A stretch of DNA of 64,000 nucleotides, from NCBI RefSeq assembly GCF_002240055.1, contig NZ_CP016753.1, forward strand, positions 434,001-498,000, in the 5' to 3' direction. This DNA comes from Leptotrichia sp. oral taxon 498. Lineage in GTDB: Bacteria; Fusobacteriota; Fusobacteriia; Fusobacteriales; Leptotrichiaceae. A program made the position numbers and the translations under genes. This document shows positions 51,625 to 60,986 of this stretch, piece after piece. The notes under the pieces are model-generated. The model saw only the letters and a list, made by a program, of their open reading frames with translations. It had not been told where the DNA came from and ran no database searches. How positions within the stretch are numbered: the stretch's first letter is position 1; each line of letters begins with the position of its first letter.

Positions 51625-52605
51625 TTAGAACAATTTTGTTCCACATTCAGGACAAAATTTTGCACCATTCGTTTTTGTGCCACAATTTGGACAAAATTTT
51701 GGAACAGTTCCGTTTGAAGTATTTTCTTGTTGTGCATTATTATTTGAATTTTGATTATTTACACCGTTATTATTCATTTGATTGACTATTTGCTGTCCCA
51801 TCATCATTCCCATTTGCATCTGAGCCATATCTCCTGCGACACCGCTTCCACTTCCATTTGCCATCGAATCAGCCATAGCCATTTGGGTATATCTATTCAC
51901 ATCGCCAACCATACTTTGAGCCGCAGCTTTTTCCTGCATCTTTTTAATTTCTTCTGGATAATTAAAACTTGAAACCGCAAAACCTGTCATCGCAAGTCCG
52001 ATTTTTCTCATTTCCAAATCTAAGTCCGTCTGAATTCCAGAACCTATTTCAGAAGCGTTTGCCTGAAGATTGAACATATCCTTTCCTTCTCTTACAATCC
52101 ACTTCATCAAAAGCTGGTCTAACATCGACAAAACTCTCTCTTTCACATCTTCAATCCCAAATTGCTGTTTTATTCCTGCAATTTTCTCAATCAAAACTTG
52201 ATTGTCATCAACTTTGCAAGACATTGTCCCAAAAGCTCTTATTGGCATTCCGCCCGGAAGACCTGCTGCTGGAATGCTTATCGCATTTTTAGTTCCCCAT
52301 TTTATCGTAACTTCTTTTGTATTGACAAATATCACTTCTGCCCTAAGTCCTGAATTAAACCCAAATTTAAACCCTTTTAAAGTGGACAAAAACGGTATTA
52401 TTTCCGATTGAATATCGTATTCACCGTCATTTTCAAAAATTCCTTCAATTTTTCCGTTATGCAGAAAAATCGCATCTTGCCCTGGTTTTAATATAAGTTT
52501 TGAGCCTTTTTTAATTTCGTTGTTTGACCATTTCCAAAAAAGTGTATCTTCGTTATATTCGTACCACTCTATCACATTTGCCAGTTGTTTTCCAAATAGT
52601 CCCAT
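51625..52605 (-). CDS. SPFH-domain protein, YdjI-like, with C-terminal zinc ribbon
   Basis: A 326-residue protein. The N-terminal part (MGLFGKQLANVIEW then FKFGFNSGLRAEVIF and MPIRAFGTMSCKV) is the SPFH/virion-core-like domain of B. subtilis YdjI. A Met/Ala/Gln-rich linker leads to a double zinc-ribbon tail (CPNCGTKTN and CPECGTKL). It is the last gene of a module with PspA and a YdjG-like protein. In B. subtilis the equivalent proteins recruit PspA to stressed membranes. GGAAA precedes the ATG. Confidence 0.9.
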   Translation of the reverse strand: MGLFGKQLANVIEWYEYNEDTLFWKWSNNEIKKGSKLILKPGQDAIFLHNGKIEGIFENDGEYDIQSEIIPFLSTLKGFKFGFNSGLRAEVIFVNTKEVTIKWGTKNAISIPAAGLPGGMPIRAFGTMSCKVDDNQVLIEKIAGIKQQFGIEDVKERVLSMLDQLLMKWIVREGKDMFNLQANASEIGSGIQTDLDLEMRKIGLAMTGFAVSSFNYPEEIKKMQEKAAAQSMVGDVNRYTQMAMADSMANGSGSGVAGDMAQMQMGMMMGQQIVNQMNNNGVNNQNSNNNAQQENTSNGTVPKFCPNCGTKTNGAKFCPECGTKLF

Positions 52606-52723
52606 TTTTGTTTCCTTTCTAAAAAATTCAATTAATTTTTATAAAATTTTTTATTAAAAATAAAATTTCTTCTTACAAATCAAATAAATAATATTAAAGA
52701 ATTAATAATACTATTATTCAAAA

Positions 52724-53419
52724 TTATAATCCCAATTCTTTTTTCATTTTTTCCAATTCTTCGTCAATTGCTGAAGATCCTTTATTTTCATCCGAATTTT
52801 CATCGTTATATTTTTTCATCAAATCTTCAACTTCATCTTTTTTAGGTGTATTCAATTCCGCTTTAGCATTTGCCTCATCAAGCATTTTATTCGCTTTTTC
52901 TTCCATTCTTTCAAATGCCGATTTATTTCCGTTAAGCCCTGACGCTGAAGTCATTGAATTTACTTTTTCTGTTGTCTTTGCAATTTTTAATTTTGTTTTT
53001 ATTTCTGTTCTTTTTTCTGATAACTTTTGAATATCATCCGCCAATTTATCGTGCATTTCCCTCATTTTTGCAGAATTCGCCACCGCTATTTCGCAATCTT
53101 TTTCAAGCGTCTGGAGTTTCGTAGTCAAAGTTTCCTTTTTTTGCAAAAATAATCTTGCATCGCTTTCATTCCCAGCTTTTAGCGCCTTTTTAGCATAAGT
53201 TTCCATTTTTGAAATTTCTTCTTTGCACTCTTCAACTTTTCTTTTAGCTGAACTTTCAACTGCCATAACTGCCGCTGTTTCAGCCTTTACACTCGATAAA
53301 TCTCGCTCCATATTTCTCAAATATTGGTCAATCATTTTTTCTGGATCTTCCATTTTATCCAGCATCGAATTTACATTTGCTGCCATTATATCTTTAAATC
53401 TTGTTAAAATATTTGCCAT
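52724..53419 (-). CDS. pspA: PspA/IM30-family phage shock protein A homologue
   Basis: A 231-residue coiled-coil ESCRT-III-like protein that binds and stabilises damaged inner membrane. The family opening ILTRFKDIMAANVNSMLDKMEDPEKMIDQYLRNME is present, followed by long heptad coil (about 30-180), and an acidic C-terminus with IDEELEKMKKEL. ATG at 53419 follows GGAGGG. Confidence 0.92.
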   Translation of the reverse strand: MANILTRFKDIMAANVNSMLDKMEDPEKMIDQYLRNMERDLSSVKAETAAVMAVESSAKRKVEECKEEISKMETYAKKALKAGNESDARLFLQKKETLTTKLQTLEKDCEIAVANSAKMREMHDKLADDIQKLSEKRTEIKTKLKIAKTTEKVNSMTSASGLNGNKSAFERMEEKANKMLDEANAKAELNTPKKDEVEDLMKKYNDENSDENKGSSAIDEELEKMKKELGL

Positions 53420-53451
53420 TTTGATTCCCTCCATTTTTTATTTTTTATTTT

Positions 53452-54504
53452 CTAATTTTTCAAAAGATTGTAGATTATTATTGCGATAATAATTCCCGCC
53501 AAAATAGCTAATGCTATTTTTATGACTGATTTTGGATATTCACCAGTTATTGCTCCATTTTCGCCATTAATTACAACTTGATATACTTTTTTATCGTATA
53601 AATACGATGTTGAATACACAGGCAACATCAAAAGTCTGTAATATTCGTTGTACCAGCTCACATTCATTCTTATGCCCCTGACATGATCATAATTTCTCAA
53701 AACATCACTGCTTACCAAACTCTCCAAAGTATTTCTCATCACATTTTTTGCCTGTTCATATCCATCTCGCATCGGAACTTTAAAAACTTCAGAACTAAAT
53801 CCTGCCAAATATCCTGAATTAAATTTTATTGTGCTTTCCACGCTAAATTCAGGTAATTTATTTAATAACTTTCTCTGTAGACTTCTAGTTCCTGGCACAA
53901 CAACATCAATAAACTCATTTTGTATATTTCCACTGACTGGATACCAATCTGTTATTGTCCTTGTGTAAGTTTTTCCATCTTCTTCATACTCTTCCGTCCT
54001 GTCAATTCCACCTTCTGCAAAATAATCACAGTCTGCATCATTGTCAAAAGACCAGTAAGGTAGATAAATTCCCATAATTTTCCCAGTTTGATAAAGATTT
54101 TTTAATGCATTTGGTGCAAACCATCTCTTTTTTATCCAATTTGAAAAAATCATTTTAACTTCTTTTTGCTCTATCAAAAAAGGCCGTAATCCGTCTGGCT
54201 CCAAAATTGACATTATCTTTTCACTGACAACAATATTAGAACCGCAGTAAGGACAATTTGCCGAAGATTTTTCCGAACTTAATTCTATCGTCGCACCACA
54301 AGATTCACATTGTATAACCGTTGTCTTTTCTTCAGGAATTTTTTTCAAATTATATTCATATTGGCTTAAAACATGTCTTACTAATGATATTTTCTTTGGC
54401 AATTCTATTTCATTTCCACAATTTTCACATTTTAAATTTTGTGATTTTGGGTCATATTTCATCATCCCACCACAATTTTTACAAGTGAAATTTTCATTTT
54501 TCAT
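53452..54504 (-). CDS. YdjG-like zinc-ribbon membrane protein
   Basis: A 350-residue protein with two zinc ribbons (CKNCGGMMKYDPK.. CENCG and CESCGATIEL.. CPYCGSNI), a middle beta domain, and one C-terminal membrane helix (ALAILAGIIIAIIIYNLL). It matches YdjG, the anchor of the PspA-YdjGHI complex. A YdjH-like protein is not seen. It precedes pspA by 32 bp; the order is ydjG-pspA-ydjI. Confidence 0.85.
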   Translation of the reverse strand: MKNENFTCKNCGGMMKYDPKSQNLKCENCGNEIELPKKISLVRHVLSQYEYNLKKIPEEKTTVIQCESCGATIELSSEKSSANCPYCGSNIVVSEKIMSILEPDGLRPFLIEQKEVKMIFSNWIKKRWFAPNALKNLYQTGKIMGIYLPYWSFDNDADCDYFAEGGIDRTEEYEEDGKTYTRTITDWYPVSGNIQNEFIDVVVPGTRSLQRKLLNKLPEFSVESTIKFNSGYLAGFSSEVFKVPMRDGYEQAKNVMRNTLESLVSSDVLRNYDHVRGIRMNVSWYNEYYRLLMLPVYSTSYLYDKKVYQVVINGENGAITGEYPKSVIKIALAILAGIIIAIIIYNLLKN

Positions 54505-54610
54505 AATTTCTCCATTCCTTTTTCTAAAAATTCCTAAAATATCAAAAAATATAAAATTTTATAAACTTCTCATTTTAATTATACCACGAATCTTTTAAGA
54601 ATACATATTT

Positions 54611-55042
54611 TTATCTTTTGTTTTTTAATATTTCCTGACAAATTGCTCTATTTCCATTTTTCGTTAAAATAATTTTTTCTTTTGAAATTTCAATAGAAAT
54701 TACCCCATTAGAAAAATATTCTCCAAATGCATTATCTTTTTTATCTAGCTGAAAACTTTGATTTTTTGTAACATCTGTAATTCTTGTCACTTTAGGTGTC
54801 AAATAATCTAACTCATACATTTTTTTGTCACATTTAAAAGTTCTTGTATAAATAAGTTTTCTTTTTTCTTTGATTACTTGATTTTTTCTAGCTATATTTT
54901 TCTCTTTGTCAACAGTTTTTTTGGTTTCTTGTTTTATTTCTTCAATTTTTTTATTTGCATTAACATTTTTTACTCCTAAAATTCCTTCAAATAAAATTGC
55001 CAGTCCTAAAAATAGAATTATTTTTCTCTTTTGAATTTTCAT
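54611..55042 (-). CDS. Exported MliC-like protein (single degenerate domain)
   Basis: A 143-residue exported protein (signal KIILFLGLAILFEGILG). The C-terminal about 75 residues match the repeated domain of 55226-55840: FKCDKKMYELDY, then D-A-FGEYFSNG, ending in a Cys (AICQEIL). The layout (first Cys, SASG-like region, last Cys) is that of MliC/PliC c-type lysozyme inhibitors, but SASG is changed to NAFG, so inhibition is uncertain. AGGAG precedes the ATG. Confidence 0.55.
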   Translation of the reverse strand: MKIQKRKIILFLGLAILFEGILGVKNVNANKKIEEIKQETKKTVDKEKNIARKNQVIKEKRKLIYTRTFKCDKKMYELDYLTPKVTRITDVTKNQSFQLDKKDNAFGEYFSNGVISIEISKEKIILTKNGNRAICQEILKNKR

Positions 55043-55139
55043 ATATAATCTCCTACTTTCTTTTTATCTAAGTATATTTTAATATATTTTCTAAAAAAAG
55101 TACAGAAACTAATTTTTTTTATAAACTGACAAGTAGAAA

Positions 55140-55195
55140 TAAACTAAAAAACTGTTTCAAAAAAGTTTTAAACAATTCCAAAACAGTTTTATAAA
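55140..55195 (-). terminator. Terminator-like inverted repeat
   Basis: AAAACTGTTTTGGAAT... / ...AAACAGTTTT stem followed by a T run. A near copy lies at 55990-56042. Confidence 0.65.
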
Positions 55196-55225
55196 AATAA
55201 AATTACAAAAAAATTTTTAATTTAA

Positions 55226-55840
55226 TTAATTTTGCCCAAAAGAATAATCTACTCCTGATATTGTAAATATTCCTTCTTTTCCTTTTACGTGAAGACTTAC
55301 TCCATCTGCATCTTCAAAATACATTCCGCTTGCGCTTTTTGCCCTTTTTAAATTGTGAACATCTCCATTAAAATCAGTTACTTTTGCCGTATCATTTCCA
55401 TATTCAACTTTAATATTTCTATTTTTTAAAGTTTCATCATTCAATTTATAAGTTACAACTTGTTTTTCAGATGTTGATTTTTTACCAGCGACTTCGCAGC
55501 TTTTATCGACTCCTCCAACCGTAAATATTCCTTCATCTCCTTTTACGTGAAGGCTCACTCCTTTTCCGTCTTCAAAATATTCTCCACTTGCACTAACTGC
55601 TCTTTTCAAATTATAAACTTTTTTTCCAACCTTTACTTTTGCTGTATCATTGTCAAAAAAATCAACTTTTAAAGTATTGTCTCCACAAGTATAGTCATTC
55701 GATTCAACTAATTTAGCAGCTTTAGTTGTTTTTGCAATATTTTTTACAGTTTTAGTATTTTTTACAGCTGCGTAATTTACTGAAAAACTTCCTAAAATCA
55801 TTGCTAATGCAGCTACTGTAATCATTTTTTTTGTTTTCAT
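55226..55840 (-). CDS. Exported protein with two tandem MliC-like domains
   Basis: A 204-residue exported protein (signal MITVAALAMILGSFSVNYAA). Two repeats, about residues 50-115 and 130-203, each show the block Y.L..NLKRA-SASG-YFEDG.GVSLHVKG.EGIFT.GGVD; YTC and SCEV give the Cys pair of the first. This fits MliC/PliC family inhibitors of c-type lysozyme, whose SxxG loop enters the active site. The second repeat lacks the Cys pair. Likely periplasmic or surface-exposed; lysozyme resistance is inferred from the fold. Confidence 0.65.
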   Translation of the reverse strand: MKTKKMITVAALAMILGSFSVNYAAVKNTKTVKNIAKTTKAAKLVESNDYTCGDNTLKVDFFDNDTAKVKVGKKVYNLKRAVSASGEYFEDGKGVSLHVKGDEGIFTVGGVDKSCEVAGKKSTSEKQVVTYKLNDETLKNRNIKVEYGNDTAKVTDFNGDVHNLKRAKSASGMYFEDADGVSLHVKGKEGIFTISGVDYSFGQN

Positions 55841-55989
55841 TTTAATCCCTTCTTTCTAAAACTTAATTCATTTTATTTAATTTTTAAGTCTAAATAAATA
55901 TACATCATATTCCTTTGAATACTAAATATATTTTCTTATTTTTATATTAGTTTTATTTCAAATTTAAAAAAATTATTTTTTTAAAATTT

Positions 55990-56042
55990 TTTCAAAAAAA
56001 ACTGCTTCGAGAAAACTTTAAACTTTCCCAAAACAGTTTTAT
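55990..56042 (-). terminator. Terminator-like inverted repeat, copy of 55140-55195
   Basis: AAAACTGTTTTGGGAAAG... / ...AAGCAGTTTTT pairing with a T-run on the minus strand; terminates gapN. Confidence 0.6.
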
Positions 56043-56055
56043 ATGTTTTTTTTAA

Positions 56056-57474
56056 TTAATAATCAAAAACAATTGATTTTATTTTTGTCATACTTTCAAT
56101 GCTGTATTTAATCCCTTGCACTCCAACTCCAGAACCTTTAATTCCTAAAAATGGGAAATTGTCTGGTCCTCTTTGAGTTTTGTTATTTATATGAACTGTC
56201 CCAACTTCAAGTCTTGAAGCTATGTCAAATGCTTTCTGATAATCTTTTGTGAATACTGAAGATTGCAATCCATATTCAGATTCGTTACATATTTTAACAG
56301 CCTCATCTAAGTCTTTTACTCTTATTATCGGTAAAACTGGACCAAATGGTTCTTCCCAAGCGATTTGCATATCAAGTGTCACATTATCAAAAACAACTGG
56401 CCACAACAAGTTTTCTTCCATTTTTACTGGATTTAACGGAATTGCACCTTTAGCCAAAGCATCTTCCATAAGCCCTTCGATAAAATCTGCAGCTTTTAAA
56501 TCAATTAAAGGAGTTATGTCCGCATTGTCAAATGGATTTCCAACTGTAAGTTTACTTACATTTTCTTTGATTAATCTAGCTAACTCGTCCGCTACTTCTT
56601 CGACAACAAGCACCCTTTTAATAGCGGTACATCTCTGTCCAGAATAGCTAAACGCTCCACTTACAATATCCTTTGCAGCTTTTTCTAAATTGGCATCTTC
56701 AGCAACAATAGCTCCATCTTTTCCACCTAATTCAAGTAAAATAGGTTTCATTCCAGCTAATTCCCCAATTCTTTTACCTGTTTTAGTACTTCCAGTAAAA
56801 TTGATGAAATCTACAGCTTTGTGCTCAATTAAATAATCTCCAATTTCAGAACCTTTACCTGTCACTGTATTTAATACTCCTGCAGGAATTCCAGCTTCTT
56901 TAAACGCTTTCGCTAGCATAAGTCCACTTATTGCTCCTTGTGTTGGTGGTTTAAACAATACAACATTTCCACCGATTAATGCTGGCGCTATTTTTGAAGC
57001 TGATAAATTTACTGGATAATTAAACGGCGCGATTGCAAGTACAAGTCCTACAGGTTCTCTTCTTACCATCGCAACTTTTCTGTTGCTAGCCGCTTCAAAA
57101 CTTCCACCTTCCACTATTTCTCCGACTGTTCTAAGTCCTTCTTCAGCTGAATATCTAATCAAATCAGCTGTTCTCACAACTTCTCCAACTGCTGACTTAT
57201 ACCCTTTTGCAACTTCTTTTGTTAAAATTTCGCCAATTATTTCTTTATCTCTTTCCAAAATGTCCGCCGCTTTGTACAAATATCTTGCTCTTTCCACAGC
57301 TGACAAATTTCTCCAACTTTCTAGCGCTTTTTTTCCAGTTTCCATTGCAATATCCACTTCCTCTTTGGACATTGATGGGATTGTCCCGATTTCCTCATTA
57401 TTTATTGGGGAATAAACAGTAATTTCTTTTGCTGAATGCACCCATTCCCCATTTACTAAATTTTGATATTTCAT
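56056..57474 (-). CDS. gapN: NADP-dependent non-phosphorylating glyceraldehyde-3-phosphate dehydrogenase
   Basis: A 472-residue aldehyde dehydrogenase that makes 3-phosphoglycerate and NADPH from G3P, bypassing one ATP step. Rossmann TGSTKTGKRIG, catalytic Glu LELGGKDG and catalytic Cys YSGQRCTAIKR (about residue 280) are present; the C-terminal FGPVLPIIRVKDLDEA and QRGPDNFPFLGIKGSG are gapN-typical. AAGGAGG precedes the ATG. An NADPH source fits fermentative anaerobic growth. Confidence 0.93.
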   Translation of the reverse strand: MKYQNLVNGEWVHSAKEITVYSPINNEEIGTIPSMSKEEVDIAMETGKKALESWRNLSAVERARYLYKAADILERDKEIIGEILTKEVAKGYKSAVGEVVRTADLIRYSAEEGLRTVGEIVEGGSFEAASNRKVAMVRREPVGLVLAIAPFNYPVNLSASKIAPALIGGNVVLFKPPTQGAISGLMLAKAFKEAGIPAGVLNTVTGKGSEIGDYLIEHKAVDFINFTGSTKTGKRIGELAGMKPILLELGGKDGAIVAEDANLEKAAKDIVSGAFSYSGQRCTAIKRVLVVEEVADELARLIKENVSKLTVGNPFDNADITPLIDLKAADFIEGLMEDALAKGAIPLNPVKMEENLLWPVVFDNVTLDMQIAWEEPFGPVLPIIRVKDLDEAVKICNESEYGLQSSVFTKDYQKAFDIASRLEVGTVHINNKTQRGPDNFPFLGIKGSGVGVQGIKYSIESMTKIKSIVFDY

Positions 57475-57765
57475 AAAAACCTCCTTATTTGTTTTTTATG
57501 TATTTTGTAAGCTCTCAAAATCTAATTGAAGTTATATAATTTTTTATTTTCATACAAATTTTTACATTTTATTTACCAAAAAAATCATTTTTTGCTTCAA
57601 AAATTTTTCACTTTGAAAATTTTTAATTTTTTCACTTATTCGCTTGTGAAATCTAAACTTACTAAAAATTTTCAATAAAATTTAGATAACATCATTATAG
57701 CACATTTATTTTTAAATTAACATAGTTTTTTAGAAAATATTTTGAATGTAAAATATTTTTTTATT

Positions 57766-60270
57766 TTAACTAAGTCTAGGAAAAACAAAAAATCCATAAA
57801 CAGGTCCTGCATGTGCACCAATTACCGCGCCAATTTCTCTATTTAAAATAAGTGTGCTCATTTTAGGATTACCTTCAACTTCTGAATAGACTTTCATTAC
57901 ACTATCTAATTCAGTTTGAGTTCCACCCCAGCCACTCATAACTATTATGCTTTGTCTTTTACTTTCTCTTTCTATATATTTTTCAATATATTTTTGTGCA
58001 TTTCTTTCACCCAGCACTTTTTTCTCAACGGCAATTTCTCCTTGACTAATTGTCAAAATTGGTTTCATATTAAGCGCTCCAGCTATTGTAGAACTTGCTT
58101 TTCCAATTCTTCCGCCTCTTTCTAAATATTTTAATTCAGGAATTACCATAAGCAGCTTTCCTTTATTTTTGAAATTATTTATCCAATTTACGATTGTTAT
58201 AAAACTTTCGCCTCTTATAGCTTTTCCCGCAGCTCCTAGCACTAAGAACCCTTCTAGTAATGAAACTCCCATACTGTCTATTAATTCGATGTCATTTTCC
58301 CTATTTGTAAGACTTCTTCCAACTTTTGCCGCCTGTATTGTTCCGCTTAATTTTGAAGAAGCGTGAATTGAGATTATTTTTTTGTATCCTTTTTCAAAAA
58401 GTCTATTGTAAGCATTTAAAAACTCTTGTGGCGATGGCTGAGAAGTTTTTATATTCGCATTTTTCCCAAGCATCTCGTGCCAAAATTCTGATGTTGTCAC
58501 TTCAACTCCATCTTTTAAAAGTTCTCCATTAATATCAATTTTTAGTGGAACAATTTTTATTGGCAATTCTTCTATATCTTCTTTTGTCAAATCTGAAATT
58601 GAATCGGTCAAAATCGCTATTTCAGGCATTTTTGGATCTTTATTTTCCAAATAGATGTAATAAAAATAATTATTTTGATTTCCTTCAATAGTCACTATTT
58701 TCATATTTTTTAATTTAGTCTCAATACTTTTTTTAGAAACCTCATCTCTTTGGTTTCCAGTTACAACTGTCGCTGTAATCGTATTTTCAGTTACCAATTC
58801 ATCAAGCATTTGATTTACAAGTTCATCCAAAGTTTTTTTAGAATATTTTATTTTCCCGTTTACAAGCCCAATAAAATCATCTTTTTCAATTGTCAAGCTC
58901 TCAATTTTCGTATCTCTTATAGCTTTTGTGATTTCAATCGAATAGTTTCTTTTAACGGCCTTTCTTATTTCTTCAACTCCGTCTTCTTTATTTTTCAAGT
59001 AATAATACCCTTCCAGCATTGTTTTTGTTTCTTGCACGATAACTGTTTTTTTGGATTTCTCAGCCGCTAATTTTGCCGTTGTAATGACATTTTTATTATT
59101 TGGCAAAATATAAATATTTCGTTTTTTAACTTTTTCAACTGCATTTAATATTTCCTGAACGCTCGGATTTTTACTTTGTCCACCAAGTATTACAACATCA
59201 GCTCCCAGCTTCAAAAACTCTTCTTTTAAATTTTCCGTGTCTGCCAAAATTACAAAAGCATTTTTTGTTTTATCAACTTTTGAATTTTCAAATATTTTGG
59301 CTTCATCTTTTTCGCTAAAAATTTGTAAATTATCATGCTGCAATCTCATATTTTCAACTTTCATTTTTTCAAGTGGACCATATTCCAACGCTATTTCAAA
59401 AGCTTTTCCTGGATGATTTGTGTGAATGTGTGTTTTAAACTTTTTGGAAGTTTGAGCAAATACCGCTGAATCTCCCAATTCTAACACTCTTCTTTTGTAT
59501 TCTTCCGTATCAAAATTTCCATTTAAAATTATAAATTCTGTACAATATTGAAAACGTATGCTTTCAGGGTCGTGGTCAATATTTGCTATCGTTTTATCAA
59601 ATTCAGTTTCTTTAACTTGCGACTTTTGCAGCTCAACCAGCAGATTTAATTCAGTCGTAACTTTGTAAAATCCTTCAAATAAAAAGAAAAGTCCTTTTCC
59701 ACCAGCGTCCACCACTCCCGCTTCCTTCAATTTTGGCAATAGCTCTGGAGTTTCTTCCACAGTTTTTTTCCCAGTTTCAACTATTTCTTTCAAAAATTCA
59801 ACTAAATCTTCCATTTTTTCCGAACATTCCACAGCTTTTTCAGATATTTTTCTTATAACCGTAAGAATTGTTCCTTCTATAGGCTCTCCAACTGCACTAT
59901 AAGCTGTTTTTTTTGCATTTACCAGCGCACTTGCGACATCTTTTGGAAGTAATTTTTTCTTTTCTCCTATTCCACGAAGAAATCCTGTTATCACTTGTGA
60001 CAAAATTGTTCCAGAATTTCCTCTAGCCCCCATAAGCACCGCTTCTTCAACCGTGTCAATAAATTCTTTCATAGTTATCTTTTCACTTGTCTTTTGCTCT
60101 AAATCGGTTATCATAGAATTTAGAGTCATCGCCATATTACTTCCTGTATCTCCGTCTGGAACTGGGTAAACATTTAACTCATTTAACAGCTCTTCGTGTT
60201 TTATTACCCATTTTCCTCCGCCAATAAATAGCATTTTCAGTCTTTTGGCGTCTAAATATTTAATTGCCAT
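57766..60270 (-). CDS. FakA-DegV fusion: fatty acid kinase with fused fatty-acid-binding domain
   Basis: An 834-residue fusion. The N-terminal DhaL (DAK2) domain has NVYPVPDGDTGSNM (D39, D41) for Mg-ATP. A middle domain (about 210-530) matches the FakA C-terminal region. From about residue 550 a DegV (FakB) domain begins, PEIAILTDSISDLTKEDIEELPIKIVPLKI, with the TSQPSP lipid/phosphate motif. In Firmicutes, FakA and FakB are separate; here they are joined, so acyl-phosphate production would be coupled intramolecularly. AGGAGG precedes the ATG. kdsC lies 34 bp upstream on the same strand. Confidence 0.9.
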   Translation of the reverse strand: MAIKYLDAKRLKMLFIGGGKWVIKHEELLNELNVYPVPDGDTGSNMAMTLNSMITDLEQKTSEKITMKEFIDTVEEAVLMGARGNSGTILSQVITGFLRGIGEKKKLLPKDVASALVNAKKTAYSAVGEPIEGTILTVIRKISEKAVECSEKMEDLVEFLKEIVETGKKTVEETPELLPKLKEAGVVDAGGKGLFFLFEGFYKVTTELNLLVELQKSQVKETEFDKTIANIDHDPESIRFQYCTEFIILNGNFDTEEYKRRVLELGDSAVFAQTSKKFKTHIHTNHPGKAFEIALEYGPLEKMKVENMRLQHDNLQIFSEKDEAKIFENSKVDKTKNAFVILADTENLKEEFLKLGADVVILGGQSKNPSVQEILNAVEKVKKRNIYILPNNKNVITTAKLAAEKSKKTVIVQETKTMLEGYYYLKNKEDGVEEIRKAVKRNYSIEITKAIRDTKIESLTIEKDDFIGLVNGKIKYSKKTLDELVNQMLDELVTENTITATVVTGNQRDEVSKKSIETKLKNMKIVTIEGNQNNYFYYIYLENKDPKMPEIAILTDSISDLTKEDIEELPIKIVPLKIDINGELLKDGVEVTTSEFWHEMLGKNANIKTSQPSPQEFLNAYNRLFEKGYKKIISIHASSKLSGTIQAAKVGRSLTNRENDIELIDSMGVSLLEGFLVLGAAGKAIRGESFITIVNWINNFKNKGKLLMVIPELKYLERGGRIGKASSTIAGALNMKPILTISQGEIAVEKKVLGERNAQKYIEKYIERESKRQSIIVMSGWGGTQTELDSVMKVYSEVEGNPKMSTLILNREIGAVIGAHAGPVYGFFVFPRLS

Positions 60271-60304
60271 CTTTCCCTCCTAAAATAATTTTTTTATTTT
60301 TGTT

Positions 60305-60802
60305 TTAAATTAAGCATACTTCTAAAAATTTTTCATATAAATTTTCTTTTTTCAAAATGACTTCAACGAATTCTCTCACAGCTCCATTGCCACCTTTTTT
60401 TGCAGAAACAAAATCAACTATTTCTAAAACTTCATTTACAGCATCTGCCGGTGCCCCAGAAAAACCAACTTTTTTTATTATGTTTATATCATTCAAATCA
60501 TCGCCCATATATGCAATTTCTTCACTTTTTAACCCAGTTTTGTCCATTACTTTTTTTAGTACATCTTCCTTTTTATCAACTTCAAGAAATAAATGTTTCA
60601 TTTTTAGCTTTTTCGCACGATATTCCAGAAGTTTTCCGTTTCCACCAGTAACTATACCAAAATCAATTCCTATTTTCCTGGCGTTAACAATGATATAACC
60701 GTCTTTTACATTAAATTTTTTTGTCACATTTCCATCATTTCCGTGATAAACTCCGCCATCTGTAAGCGTTCCATCAACATCTAACAAAACTAATTTTATC
60801 AT
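60305..60802 (-). CDS. kdsC: 3-deoxy-D-manno-octulosonate 8-phosphate phosphatase
   Basis: A 165-residue C0-type HAD phosphatase that makes Kdo for LPS core. Motif I LLDVDGTLTDG (D8, D10), motif II VTGG, and motif IV MGDDLNDINII are present; the cap is absent, as in KdsC tetramers. It indicates a diderm cell with Kdo. GGGG precedes the ATG. Confidence 0.94.
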   Translation of the reverse strand: MIKLVLLDVDGTLTDGGVYHGNDGNVTKKFNVKDGYIIVNARKIGIDFGIVTGGNGKLLEYRAKKLKMKHLFLEVDKKEDVLKKVMDKTGLKSEEIAYMGDDLNDINIIKKVGFSGAPADAVNEVLEIVDFVSAKKGGNGAVREFVEVILKKENLYEKFLEVCLI

Positions 60803-60847
60803 ATTTTTTTACCCCATTATTTTTTGATAATATTATTAACATTAATT

Positions 60848-60877
60848 ATTATACCACAATAACATTGATTTATACAA
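60848..60877 (-). promoter_or_regulatory. Promoter of kdsC
   Basis: Minus-strand TTGTAT (60872-60877), 18-nt spacer, TATAAT (60848-60853). Confidence 0.5.
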
Positions 60878-60926
60878 TAATTTTTCAATATTCTGACAAA
60901 CTAACATAATGAAAAAATATTTTTTG

Positions 60927-60955
60927 TTGAAAATATTAAAAAAACTGTATATAAT
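60927..60955 (+). promoter_or_regulatory. Promoter of the ArsR-family gene
   Basis: TTGAAA (60927-60932), 17-nt spacer, TATAAT (60950-60955), 31 bp before the ATG at 60987. Confidence 0.65.
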
Positions 60956-60986
60956 AATAATTATGAAAACTTGGCAAGGAGCGAAT

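Noticed and set aside
55226-55840. Interpretation as adhesin repeats
   Set aside because: The Cys pair, SASG and final strand pattern fits MliC/PliC domains better than adhesin repeats.
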